Source: Kingella potus (GTDB taxonomy: Bacteria; Pseudomonadota; Gammaproteobacteria; Burkholderiales; Neisseriaceae). From it: a stretch of DNA of 64,000 nt. Positions 7,404 through 15,318 of the stretch are shown piece by piece. A model generated the notes under the pieces. That model did no database searches. It was not told where the DNA came from and saw nothing but the letters and a program-made list of their open reading frames with translations. The stretch spans positions 124,001 to 188,000 of the forward strand of contig NZ_UGJJ01000002.1 in the NCBI RefSeq assembly GCF_900451175.1, read 5' to 3'. The position numbers and the translations under genes were made by a program. Numbering within the stretch: the stretch's first letter is position 1; each line of letters starts with the position of its first letter.

Positions 7404-7434
7404 TTGACCTTGTAGCGGCTACAGGCTTTATCAT
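7404..7434 (+). promoter_or_regulatory. MerR-type promoter/operator of the CDF gene
   Basis: TTGACC and TATCAT are separated by exactly 19 bases, the over-long spacer diagnostic of MerR-regulated promoters. The spacer holds the dyad TGTAGC-G-GCTACA. Binding of metal-loaded MerR would twist this DNA to allow transcription of the transporter. Confidence 0.8.
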
Positions 7435-7466
7435 AACACATAATGTTTTAAAAATAAGGAGTTATG

Positions 7467-8072
7467 ATGGCTTGTTGTCAAAGTTGCACGTCTGTGCGTC
7501 CGCATTACCGCAAAGTGCTGTGGTTTGCCTTGGCGGTGAACGCCTTGATGTTTGTGGTGGAAATCGTGATGGGTGTCCAATCGGGGTCGCTGTCGCTGCT
7601 GTCTGATTCGCTGGATTTTTTCGGCGATGCGGCAAACTACGGCATCAGCCTGTGGGTGTTGGGCATGGCATTGCATAAGCGTGCCAGAGCGTCGCTGCTC
7701 AAAGCGGCAACGATGGCGGTGTTTGGCGGCTGGATTTTGCTGTTGACGGTGTACCGCTGGTGGTGGCAGGGCGATGTGCCGAACTATCACGAAATGGGCG
7801 TGGTGGGCGTGCTGGCGTTGGCGGCGAACCTGCTGACGGCGTGGGTGCTGTATGCCTATCGGGACGGCGACAGCAATATGCAGAGTGTGTGGCTGTGTTC
7901 GCGAAATGACGCGGTGGGCAATCTCTTGGTGATGGCGGCGGCGGGCGCGGTGTATGTTACGCAGTCCAAGCTGCCTGATTTGCTGGTAGCGGTGCTGATG
8001 TCCTGCCTTGCTTTGTCGGCGGCTTGGCGGATTGGTTCGCAGGCGGTCAAAGAATTGCGTTCGGACAAGTAG
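7467..8072 (+). CDS. Cation diffusion facilitator (CDF) family transporter
   Basis: A membrane protein of about 201 residues with five to six predicted helices. The metal-site motif in TM2 is SLLSDSLDFFGDAANYG, and TM5 contains SRNDAVGNLL, matching the paired acidic/His sites of CDF Zn2+/Cd2+ exporters, although Asp/Asn replaces some His. A short cysteine-rich N-terminus (MACCQSC) may take up metal. There is no long C-terminal cytoplasmic domain, so it belongs to the short CDF class. The ATG at 7467 is better spaced from AAGGAG than the ATG at 7464. It is controlled by the divergent MerR gene and should expel a metal from the cytoplasm. Confidence 0.87.
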   Translation: MACCQSCTSVRPHYRKVLWFALAVNALMFVVEIVMGVQSGSLSLLSDSLDFFGDAANYGISLWVLGMALHKRARASLLKAATMAVFGGWILLLTVYRWWWQGDVPNYHEMGVVGVLALAANLLTAWVLYAYRDGDSNMQSVWLCSRNDAVGNLLVMAAAGAVYVTQSKLPDLLVAVLMSCLALSAAWRIGSQAVKELRSDK

Positions 8073-8091
8073 ACGAGTGAAACGGCGGTTG

Positions 8092-8147
8092 CAAGCGGCG
8101 GGATTGGCTGAAAATTTTGCAAAATCTCAAGCAAATCCGCCCGCTTG
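8092..8147. terminator. Imperfect hairpin related to the USS-type terminators
   Basis: CAAGCGGCGGGATT faces AAATCCGCCCGCTTG after the CDF gene. It resembles the hairpins at 3471 and 5851 but with degenerate USS cores (ACAAGCGGG read from the right arm). Confidence 0.5.
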
Positions 8148-8183
8148 TATGGCTTGCAGAAATAGAGATTTCGGCAAATAAAA

Positions 8184-8217
8184 AGGCCGTCTGAAACCCT
8201 AATTTTTCAGACGGCCT
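8184..8217. terminator. Inverted DUS pair, bidirectional terminator
   Basis: AGGCCGTCTGAAA and TTTCAGACGGCCT flank a short loop between the convergent CDF and SDR genes. Confidence 0.65.
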
Positions 8218-8234
8218 GTTTTTGTTTTTAAGGT

Positions 8235-8981
8235 TTAAATCCCAAATCCGCCGTCCACGGGAATGTCCGCGCCTGTGATGAACGCGCCTGCGTCCGAGGC
8301 CAGATGAGCGGCGAGTTCGGCGATGTCGGCGGGCTGTCCGAAGCGGCCGAGCGGCACCATGGCAGTTACGCGGTCTTTGTGCGCTTGGGCTTCGGCGGCG
8401 GAAAGTTCGGTTTTTTCGTAAATCGGCGTTTCAATCGGGCCGACGGCGATGTTGTTCACACGGATACCGTCTTTGGCGAGCTCTTTTGCCCACACGAAAG
8501 TCAGCGTTTTGAGCGCGGCTTTGCTGGCGGAATACACCGACATATTGGGCAGGGGCTGGTTGGCGACCGCCGAGCCGATGTTGATGATGCTGCCACGGCT
8601 CTCTTTGAGCAGCGACAAGGCTTGCTGCGCCATGTCCACCACCGCACGCACGTTGATGTTGAACACCGCGTCAAATTCGGCAAGTGTTTGATTTTCAAGC
8701 GGGGTTACGGGTGCCATGCCTGCGTTGTTGACGATGATGTCCAGCCGTCCGAAACGGGCTTGCACATCTGCCAAAATGCGGGCAATGTCTTCGGTGTTGC
8801 CTGCGTCGGCAACGATGTAGCTGATGTTGCCGTGCAGGGCGGCGGTTTCTTTGAGCGGAGCTTCTTTGCGCCCCGTAACCAGCACTTTTGCGCCCAGTTC
8901 GGCGAATTTGACGGCGATGGCTTGTCCGATACCGCTGCCTGCGCCTGTGATAACGGCGGTTTTGTTGGTTAAAGTGTTCAT
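8235..8981 (-). CDS. SDR family NAD(P)-dependent oxidoreductase
   Basis: A 248-residue classical short-chain dehydrogenase. It has TGAGSGIG at residues 12-19 for cofactor binding, NNAG at 85-88, catalytic S137 and Y150-x3-K154, and the C-terminal DGGF signature (IPVDGGFGI). R38 after the second beta strand (VTGRK) favours NADP. The substrate is unknown; this class includes 3-oxoacyl-ACP reductase-like and glucose/3-hydroxysteroid dehydrogenase-like enzymes. CAAGGAAACCCC precedes the ATG. The paralogous aldo-keto reductase lies just upstream on the same strand with a gap of 45 bases, so the two may form an operon. Confidence 0.92.
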   Translation of the reverse strand: MNTLTNKTAVITGAGSGIGQAIAVKFAELGAKVLVTGRKEAPLKETAALHGNISYIVADAGNTEDIARILADVQARFGRLDIIVNNAGMAPVTPLENQTLAEFDAVFNINVRAVVDMAQQALSLLKESRGSIINIGSAVANQPLPNMSVYSASKAALKTLTFVWAKELAKDGIRVNNIAVGPIETPIYEKTELSAAEAQAHKDRVTAMVPLGRFGQPADIAELAAHLASDAGAFITGADIPVDGGFGI

Positions 8982-9026
8982 GGGGTTTCCTTGGTTGAAG
9001 TTGATGAATAGGGGCGGACGGGGCGT

Positions 9027-9875
9027 TTAAACGTTAAACACCCATTCTTTGACCTGCCGTACTCTTTCTACGGTCTGATGGTCAAAAAACTGGCTTGCGC
9101 CTGCGTCCAGCGTGGCGATGGCGGCTTTGTCTTCATCGCTCAGGGCGAAATCAAACACGTTCAGGTTTTCCGCCATGCGCTCGGGTTTCGCGGATTTTGC
9201 CAGCACGATGATGCCGCGTTCCACCAGCCAGCGTGTGATGATTTGGGCGGGGCTTTTGCCGTATTGCTGCCCGATTTGAACGAGGACGGGGTTTTGGAAA
9301 ATGCCGTTTTTTCCTTCGGCAAACGGTGCCCACGCCTCCACCGCGATGCCTGCGTTTTGCAGCTCGGCAACCTGCTGCACGCGCTGGTGGAAGGGGTTGA
9401 TTTCAATCTGGTTTACCTGCGGCATCACGCGGTTGAATATGCCTAAATCCACCGCGCGGTCGGGTGTGAAGTTGCTCACGCCGATGGCGCGGATTCTGCC
9501 TGCCTGCTGCCAGCGTTCCAGCACGCGCCATGTGCCGTAGGTGTCGCCGTAGGGCTGGTGGATGAGTACCAAATCCAGATAGTCCAAGCCGAGCCGCCCG
9601 AAAGAGCGGTTGAGCGAGGCTTCGGCGGCGGCTTCGCCTGCGTTTTCCACCCACACTTTGGTGGTAACGAACAATTCTCCGCGCGCCACGCCGCAGCGGG
9701 CAATGCCGCGCCCGACTTCGGTTTCGTTCATATAGGCTTGGGCGGTGTCGATGTGGCGGTAGCCTGCGGCAACGGCTTGGATAACCGCCTGCTCGGTTGC
9801 TTCGGGGGCGATTTGGTACACGCCGAAGCCGAGGATGGGGATTTCAATATTGTGGGCAAGTTGTACGGTTTGCAT
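9027..9875 (-). CDS. Aldo/keto reductase, copy 2
   Basis: A 282-residue paralogue of the reductase at 5949-6797, with the same tetrad D43, Y48, K73, H106 and the same C-terminal NADPH segment. The last 26 residues differ from copy 1 at one position only, while the centre and N-terminal half differ at many sites. The base composition is GC-richer than copy 1. CAGGAG lies before the ATG. It is upstream of the SDR gene and downstream of the flavodoxin-fold oxidoreductase, all on the minus strand, so an operon of three redox genes is plausible. Confidence 0.92.
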   Translation of the reverse strand: MQTVQLAHNIEIPILGFGVYQIAPEATEQAVIQAVAAGYRHIDTAQAYMNETEVGRGIARCGVARGELFVTTKVWVENAGEAAAEASLNRSFGRLGLDYLDLVLIHQPYGDTYGTWRVLERWQQAGRIRAIGVSNFTPDRAVDLGIFNRVMPQVNQIEINPFHQRVQQVAELQNAGIAVEAWAPFAEGKNGIFQNPVLVQIGQQYGKSPAQIITRWLVERGIIVLAKSAKPERMAENLNVFDFALSDEDKAAIATLDAGASQFFDHQTVERVRQVKEWVFNV

Positions 9876-9970
9876 GATGCACTCCTGTGTTGGCGGCGGA
9901 TTTGCCGCGTTTGCCTTGGGGCGGGCGGTTTGCGCTTTTCAGGCTGCCTTTGTCTTTTCAGACGGCATCA

Positions 9971-9982
9971 AGGCAGCCTGAA
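9971..9982 (+). repeat. Kingella-dialect DUS
   Basis: AGGCAGCCTGAA lies between the second aldo-keto reductase and the NAD(P)H oxidoreductase, next to inverse copies of the same dialect. Confidence 0.65.
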
Positions 9983-10016
9983 AATGTGTTTTAGCCGTTT
10001 CAGGCTGCTTTTTGCG

Positions 10017-10577
10017 TTACGCCGCCAGCTCTTTCAGTTTGGCAACCAAACGCTCGCCGTGTTCGCGGGCTTTTTGTTCCTGCTCGGCTTGGGCTTCGGG
10101 CGTGGCGCGGGCGGAGTAGCTTACGCCTGTGGTGTAGATTTCGCCTTGGTAGTCCAGATTGCACAGGGCGGCGGTGGTTTTAAACTGCGGCAGGTATTCG
10201 GCGATTTCGTGCTGCATTACGCCGTCTTTTTGGTAGGCGGCTGCGGGTGCGCCTGTGGTGAACGACAGCAGCAGTTTTTTGCCGCCGAGTTTGCCTTTTG
10301 AGCCGTGCGAAAAGCCGTGCAGGAACACTTCGTCCAGCCACAATTTCATCAGGCCGGGCATGGCGTACCAAGAAAAGGGGAATTGGAACACGATGACATC
10401 GGCGTTGAGCAGCGCGTCTTGTTCGGCGGCGATGTCAAAGCGTTTGTCGGGGTAGAGCGCGTCGAGCTTGCGGATTTGGGCTTCGGGCAGCTCGCGTTCC
10501 ACCTGCGCCAAAATGGCGGCGTTGGCTACGGAGGTTTTCAAATCGGGGTGGCCGGAGATGATGAGGATGTTTTTCAT
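10017..10577 (-). CDS. NAD(P)H-dependent oxidoreductase, flavodoxin-like fold (MdaB/KefF type)
   Basis: A 186-residue FMN/FAD quinone reductase-like protein. The N-terminus KNILIISGHPDLKTSVANA gives the flavin phosphate loop. DVIVFQFPFSWYAMPGLMKLWLDEVFLHGFSHG is the signature of the NQO/MdaB family. It should carry out two-electron reduction of quinones in the cytoplasm and so limit redox cycling. It is divergent from an XRE regulator across about 240 bases that contain AT-rich dyads, so the XRE protein is the obvious candidate controller. Confidence 0.9.
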   Translation of the reverse strand: MKNILIISGHPDLKTSVANAAILAQVERELPEAQIRKLDALYPDKRFDIAAEQDALLNADVIVFQFPFSWYAMPGLMKLWLDEVFLHGFSHGSKGKLGGKKLLLSFTTGAPAAAYQKDGVMQHEIAEYLPQFKTTAALCNLDYQGEIYTTGVSYSARATPEAQAEQEQKAREHGERLVAKLKELAA

Positions 10578-10690
10578 GGGGTCTCGCTTTTAAACGGTGC
10601 GGATTGGGGAAAATGCCGTGCGCCTGAAATCCGCAAAACAGGGGCGCGGCGGAATCGGTGGGATTGTGGCACACAATATGCCGAATGTGT

Positions 10691-10716
10691 TTTGTGACAA
10701 ATACGCCTTTATAAGG
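10691..10716. promoter_or_regulatory. AT-rich dyads between the quinone reductase and XRE genes
   Basis: TTTGTGACAAA (10691-10701) is a perfect short palindrome, and CCTT-TAT-AAGG follows at 10706-10716. They lie midway between the divergent genes and may be the XRE operator. Confidence 0.35.
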
Positions 10717-10816
10717 TATTTTAGCAAAACTTACGCAATAACAGAAGTTTACCGCTGTTCGGAATACGCCTATTTTTACACTTTTAATGCGTATTACACG
10801 GGAAAAACTTCATTTT

Positions 10817-11182
10817 ATGGCTCAACTGAACGCAGGCGACTTGGACAAGCTGGTCGGCAAACGTATCCAAAAACGGCGCAAGGAGCTGGCTTTGACCGCC
10901 GATGCGCTGGCGGAAAAAATCGGCATTTCGCAGCAGCAGCTTTCGCGCTACGAACGCGGCGACAACAAGGTAAACATCAATCTGCTGGCGCAAATCGCCG
11001 ATGCGCTGGACACGCCGCTGAACTGGTTTTTCCTTGATGCCTGCTGCCCGAACGCCGCGCCAGACGGCGATGATTTGAAGCGGCGGTATGATTTCCATTG
11101 GCATACGTTCAGCCAAGAGCAGAAATACGCGGTTATCCGCCTGCTGGATGCGTTCAGCCAACAGGCGAAAGAGCCGAAATAG
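10817..11182 (+). CDS. XRE family helix-turn-helix regulator
   Basis: A 121-residue regulator. The HTH_3 domain spans about residues 12-65: IQKRRKELALTADALAEKIGISQQQLSRYERGDNKVNINLLAQIADALDTPLNWFF. The C-terminal part (DLKRRYDFHWHTFSQEQKYAVIRLLDAFSQQ) is short and helical and could dimerise. The start at 10817 (MAQLNAG) has a weak GGGAAAA upstream; an ATG ten codons earlier has no ribosome site. It is divergent from the NAD(P)H oxidoreductase. The signal it senses is not known. Confidence 0.88.
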   Translation: MAQLNAGDLDKLVGKRIQKRRKELALTADALAEKIGISQQQLSRYERGDNKVNINLLAQIADALDTPLNWFFLDACCPNAAPDGDDLKRRYDFHWHTFSQEQKYAVIRLLDAFSQQAKEPK

Positions 11183-11377
11183 GGCGCGGGGCGCGGCAGC
11201 CTGAAATGCCGTCTGAAAACATCGTTTGGACATACTGTTTGAATATGCCGTCTGAAAATACAGAGCTGCGCCTGTGTTCCGCAGGGGTTTGCCGTGTTTT
11301 CAGACGGCATTTTAGGTTTTGGCTTCGCAGAAGCCCGTAAACCCGCTTTCAGACGGCCTTTGGCGTTTCAGACGGCC

Positions 11378-12127
11378 TTACCAAGACTGGGTGGTCGGGC
11401 CGACGGTGAACTCGCTGATGTTGGTGTCGGCGGGCTGGCTGATGGCAAACGCCACCACGTCGGCGATGCGTTCGGCGGGGATTTCGTACTGGTCGTACAG
11501 CGCGCGGTAGCCTGCCGAGGTGCTGCTGTCGGTGATGTGGCTGACCAGCTCCGACTGCACGGCGGCAGGGTAAATGGTGGCGGTGCGGATATTTGTCCCC
11601 GCCTGCGCCGATTCCATCCGCAGCGCTTCCATGATGGCTTTCACCGCCCATTTGCTGCCGCAATAGACCGCTGCGCCGGGGTACACTTTCAAGCCCGCCA
11701 CCGATGAGGTGGTGATGATATGTCCCGATTTTTGCGCGGTAAATTCGGGTAATACGGCGGCGATGCCGTTCAGCACGCCTTTGATGTTCACGTCCACCAT
11801 CGCATTCCAGTTGGCGGTTTCCAGCGCGGCCAGCGGCGAGGAAGGCATCAGGCCTGCGTTCAAAAACACCACGTCCACTTTGCCGAAGGCTTCTTTGGCC
11901 AGCGCTACAAGCGCTTGATTGTCTTCGGGTTTGACCACGTCGGTTACGCGGTACACCGCCTCACCGCCTGCGGCTTTGATGTTGTCGGCAATGGCTTTGA
12001 GCTGCGCTTCGCGGCGCGCGCCGAGTACCAGTTTCGCCCCTGCCGCCGCCAGTTTGTAGGCGGTGGCTTCGCCGATGCCTGATGATGCACCAGTGATGAT
12101 GACGACTTTGTCTTTGATGTTTTGCAT
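11378..12127 (-). CDS. SDR family oxidoreductase
   Basis: A 249-residue short-chain dehydrogenase. Cofactor loop TGASSGIG at residues 12-19, NAG at 90-92, S142, and Y155-x3-K159 in AVYCGSKWAVKAI are all present. The sequence resembles YdfG-like 3-hydroxy acid/serine dehydrogenases and clavaldehyde-dehydrogenase-like SDRs. The start at 12127 is supported by AAGGAGCAATCTC just upstream; the frame stays open for 139 codons further but that part has no SDR features. It is a single gene with a long non-coding region upstream. Confidence 0.92.
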   Translation of the reverse strand: MQNIKDKVVIITGASSGIGEATAYKLAAAGAKLVLGARREAQLKAIADNIKAAGGEAVYRVTDVVKPEDNQALVALAKEAFGKVDVVFLNAGLMPSSPLAALETANWNAMVDVNIKGVLNGIAAVLPEFTAQKSGHIITTSSVAGLKVYPGAAVYCGSKWAVKAIMEALRMESAQAGTNIRTATIYPAAVQSELVSHITDSSTSAGYRALYDQYEIPAERIADVVAFAISQPADTNISEFTVGPTTQSW

Positions 12128-12575
12128 GAGATTGCTCCTTGGGTGGGGTTTCAGGCTGCTTTTGAGGCCGTCTGAAAACGGTTTGGGAAAAAAGAAGGCG
12201 GCTTGGCAACGGGCTTTCAGACGGCCTGTGCGGCCGGCGGAAAAATAAAAAAGATTCCTGTCTGCCGCCGGAGATTGTAAACAGGCCATTGTCATTCTGA
12301 AACCTGTTTTACCAAACAGACGCGTGAAAAAATCAAATCTTACAAAATGATAGCAAGCCCGCCGCCGGATTCCGCACGGATTCCGGCTTTTTGCCGGCCT
12401 GCCGTCCGCAGGCAGAACACGATCGGCGGCGCGGGCGGAACGGGGTACGGGCGGATTATGGGCGTGCGGGCGGAGCGGGGGAAATCGTAAAAGCAGATAG
12501 GGGATATTGCGCGGGGGGATGCCTGCAAACGGCGCGGCGGGCATGGGCGGCGGTGTGGCCGGAGCTGCTTTGCGC
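12128..12575. other. Gene-free region upstream of the SDR gene
   Basis: About 450 bases hold no convincing gene. A DUS lies near 12166 and another, inverted, near 12216. An inverted repeat AAACAGG-N17-CCTGTTT (12279-12309) sits in the AT-richer part and could be an operator for the SDR gene. The rest is GC-rich with only shadow reading frames. Confidence 0.4.
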
Positions 12576-13769
12576 TTATGCGCCGCCGCTCTGCGTCTGC
12601 CGCAGCACGGCGCGGTACACGTCTTTCAGACGGCCTGTTACCGCCGTTTCGCCGTATTGCGCCAGACAGTTTGCGCGGATGGACGCGCTGCGGTAGCGGC
12701 TGCGGCAGTTGCGCAGGTGCAGCATGGCATCGGCGAGGGCGGCGGGGTTGTCGGGCGGGACGAGCAGGCCGTTGTCTGCGCCGATGATGCTTTCGGGGCC
12801 GCCGCAGCGGGTGGCGGCCACGGGCAGCCCCTGCGACAGGGCTTCGACAAACACCATGCCGAAGGTTTCGCTGCGGCTGGCAAGGACGAAAGCGTCGCTG
12901 CGGCGCATAAACTGCGGCATTTCAGCGGCGGACACCGCGCCGTGGAAGCGGACGGCGCGGGCAATATTCAGACGGCCTGCCTGCCGTTGCAGGTTTGCCA
13001 GTTCCGCGCCGCCGCCGGCGATTTCCAGCCGCAGGCCGGGCTGTTGCTTCAAAGCGAGTGCGAAGGCTTCGAGCAGGATATCGAAGCCTTTGTTGCGGTT
13101 GAGGTGGGCGGCGGAACAGAAGACGAAGCTGCCGTTTTCCCTGTTTTCAGACGGCCTCTCCGTCATGGGGAGGGGGGCGGCAAACGCGGGGGGCAGGATG
13201 TTGGGCAGATATTGCCAGTCCAGCCCGGGATATTCGTTTGCAAGCAGGCGGCAGAAGGCGGGGCTGACCGCCAGCCGCGCCGCCGCGCCCGCCGCCGCCG
13301 CAATCATGGCGGGACGCTGCCAGCGGCGCACAAGGCCGCGCGCGTAGGTGCTGCTGTGTTCGGTGATGACGTAGGGGATGCCGTATCTGCGGGCGATGCG
13401 GCGGGCGAGGATGCCGCCGTGGGAAACGGCATGGGCGTGCAGCAGGTCGGGGCGGCCCTGTTCGGCGAGATAGCGGGCAAACAGGCGCATTCCCGCCGCC
13501 AGCCAGCGTTCGCGGTCGAAGTGGGGCAGCGGCGGGCAGAAGTAGCTGCTGTGGCGGGTGTAGGTGGCGATGGGGCCGTCTGAAAAGAGCTTGTTTCCGT
13601 AGCGTCCGGCAAAGATTTCCCGCCAGCGGCGCGGCGAGCGGAACAGCGGCGCGGCCACGCCGACGCGCAGGCCGGCGCGTGCCAGCGCGTGCGCCTGCTG
13701 GCGGAAGAACAGGCCGTCGAGCGAGTCGGGTGTTTCGGGATACCAGGAGGGAAGGAGGAGGATGTGCAT
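12576..13769 (-). CDS. Glycosyltransferase family 4 protein
   Basis: A 397-residue GT-B glycosyltransferase. The N-terminal half begins MHILLLPSWYPETPDSLDGLFFRQQAHALARAG with the usual MSMEG/YqgM-like acceptor loop, and the C-terminal half carries the GT4 E-x7-E motif in SETFGMVFVEALSQGLPVAATRCGGPESI, the site for the nucleotide-sugar. It should add a sugar to a lipid-linked or LOS glycan at the inner face of the membrane. It lies 70 bases after a flippase gene, so the two likely serve one glycan export step, such as pilin/protein glycosylation or LOS/capsule. The sugar is not predictable. Confidence 0.9.
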   Translation of the reverse strand: MHILLLPSWYPETPDSLDGLFFRQQAHALARAGLRVGVAAPLFRSPRRWREIFAGRYGNKLFSDGPIATYTRHSSYFCPPLPHFDRERWLAAGMRLFARYLAEQGRPDLLHAHAVSHGGILARRIARRYGIPYVITEHSSTYARGLVRRWQRPAMIAAAAGAAARLAVSPAFCRLLANEYPGLDWQYLPNILPPAFAAPLPMTERPSENRENGSFVFCSAAHLNRNKGFDILLEAFALALKQQPGLRLEIAGGGAELANLQRQAGRLNIARAVRFHGAVSAAEMPQFMRRSDAFVLASRSETFGMVFVEALSQGLPVAATRCGGPESIIGADNGLLVPPDNPAALADAMLHLRNCRSRYRSASIRANCLAQYGETAVTGRLKDVYRAVLRQTQSGGA

Positions 13770-13839
13770 GGTGTCGGAGGTCGGAGAGAGGACGGGTATA
13801 AAAAGGGGGGCAGGGCGGACAGGCCGTCTGAAAAGCGGC

Positions 13840-15246
13840 CTAGCGGCGCAGGAGGCGGGTTTTCAGACGGCCTAAATCTTCACGCCCGCCCCACGCCGCC
13901 GCCGCCAGAGCCGCCGCCCACAGCGCGGCAAAGGCGGGGAAGTTTGCCGTGCTGCCGCAGAGGGCAAAGGCGCAGCAGAGGGCAAGGCAGGCGGCGGTGG
14001 TGCCGTATACCGCGCCCCGGGGCAGCGGCTGCCACAGGCGGGCGGAGGCTTCGCTTTTCAGGAGGAAAAACAGCCAAAACGCTGCCGCCGAAGCCGCTGC
14101 CGCCCCGCGTGCGCCGTAGTGCGGGACGAGCAGGTACAGCAGCGCGGCGGCGCAGGCGAGGGCGGCGAGGGAAACGAGGGGAATCAGGCTGCTTTTGCGG
14201 CGCACATGGATGCCGATGCCCGTGGCTTCGGCGAGGGTGTACAACAGCGGCACCAGCATCACGGCGGGCAGGATGAAGGGCACGGCGGCATATTGCGGCG
14301 GCAGCACCCATGCGGCGGCGGGCGAGAGCAGGGCGCACAGGCACACGGCGGCGGCCAGCACAAACGCCATCCGCCGCGCGATGCCGCCCACGTCGGCCGT
14401 TTTGCCTTCGGCCAGCCGGCGGAATACCAGCGGCGACCACACCGTTGCAAACACGCTTTGCAGCACCGAGGCCGCCGCGCCGAAATTCACCGCCAGCGCG
14501 TACACGCCCAGTTCTTCCGCTCCGGCCAGCGTGCGCAGCAGCCAGCGGTCGGCGGAAGAAAACGCCCAGTAGGCCAGCCCGCCCGCCGCCAGCGGCAGGC
14601 CGTAGGCGAGTGCGGCGGACAATTCCGGCAGGCGGATGCGCGAACGTGCCGCCGCGGGCCATTCGTGCCGCGTCTGCCACAGCAGCAGCAGCGCGGCGGC
14701 CAGTTGGGCAAAGGCATATACCGACACCAGCGCGAACGTGCCGGCGGGCAGGCGCAGCAGCACCCATGCCGCCGCCGCCGCGAGCAGCAGCAGCTTGGGC
14801 AGAAGCTGGGCGAAGGAAAAGGCCAGGGCGCGGTCGTTCATCCGCAGCACCAGCGACAGATAGCGCGACAGCATGAGCGCGGCGGCAAACAGTAGGCACA
14901 GCCCGCCCAAACGGGAATCGGCCAGCGACAGGATTTTTTCAGACGGCCATTGCGGCGCAAACGCATACAGCGCGGCGCAGGCGGCAGCGGCCAGCGCGAG
15001 CGGCGGCAGGGCGGCGGTTTTGAACAGCGCGGCGCGGTTGCCGCTTTGGTGGAACTCGCGGATGTAAAACTGATCCAGCCCCAGCCCGAACGTAATCAGC
15101 GCGAGGCTTGCGGCGGCTTGCAGCAGCAGCACGCGGCCGATGTCCGCGCCGGAAAAGCTGTACGACAGCAGCGGCAGGGCAAGCACGCCCGCCGCCGCGC
15201 TGCCGGCGGGGCCGAGGGCATAGGCCGCTAGGGTTTTGGCGTTCAT
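13840..15246 (-). CDS. Oligosaccharide flippase family protein (Wzx/MATE-like)
   Basis: A 468-residue inner-membrane protein with about 12-14 hydrophobic helices and the MurJ/Wzx layout. It should move undecaprenyl-linked oligosaccharides to the periplasm. The start at 15246 (MNAKTLAAYALGPAGSAAAGV) places the first helix at the N-terminus as in the family; an ATG eight codons earlier is possible. The very high Ala content reflects the GC-rich base composition. It is immediately upstream of the GT4 glycosyltransferase and separated from tgt by a DUS hairpin. It resembles glycan-export pairs in Neisseria, but the glycan is not known. Confidence 0.85.
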   Translation of the reverse strand: MNAKTLAAYALGPAGSAAAGVLALPLLSYSFSGADIGRVLLLQAAASLALITFGLGLDQFYIREFHQSGNRAALFKTAALPPLALAAAACAALYAFAPQWPSEKILSLADSRLGGLCLLFAAALMLSRYLSLVLRMNDRALAFSFAQLLPKLLLLAAAAAWVLLRLPAGTFALVSVYAFAQLAAALLLLWQTRHEWPAAARSRIRLPELSAALAYGLPLAAGGLAYWAFSSADRWLLRTLAGAEELGVYALAVNFGAAASVLQSVFATVWSPLVFRRLAEGKTADVGGIARRMAFVLAAAVCLCALLSPAAAWVLPPQYAAVPFILPAVMLVPLLYTLAEATGIGIHVRRKSSLIPLVSLAALACAAALLYLLVPHYGARGAAAASAAAFWLFFLLKSEASARLWQPLPRGAVYGTTAACLALCCAFALCGSTANFPAFAALWAAALAAAAWGGREDLGRLKTRLLRR

Positions 15247-15271
15247 GGTCGGGTTCCGGATTCGGTGCAAA

Positions 15272-15309
15272 AGGCCGTCTGAAAACGTATCCGTGTTTTC
15301 AGACGGCCT
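15272..15309. terminator. Inverted DUS pair between tgt and the flippase gene
   Basis: AGGCCGTCTGAAAA and TTTTCAGACGGCCT face each other just after tgt on the minus strand and end in T-rich sequence. This separates tgt from the glycan genes. Confidence 0.7.
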
Positions 15310-15318
15310 TTGCCGTGT

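Noticed and set aside
12576..15246. A capsule or LOS biosynthesis locus
   Set aside because: Only one glycosyltransferase and one flippase are present; no polymerase, ligase, sugar-nucleotide or transport genes adjoin them.
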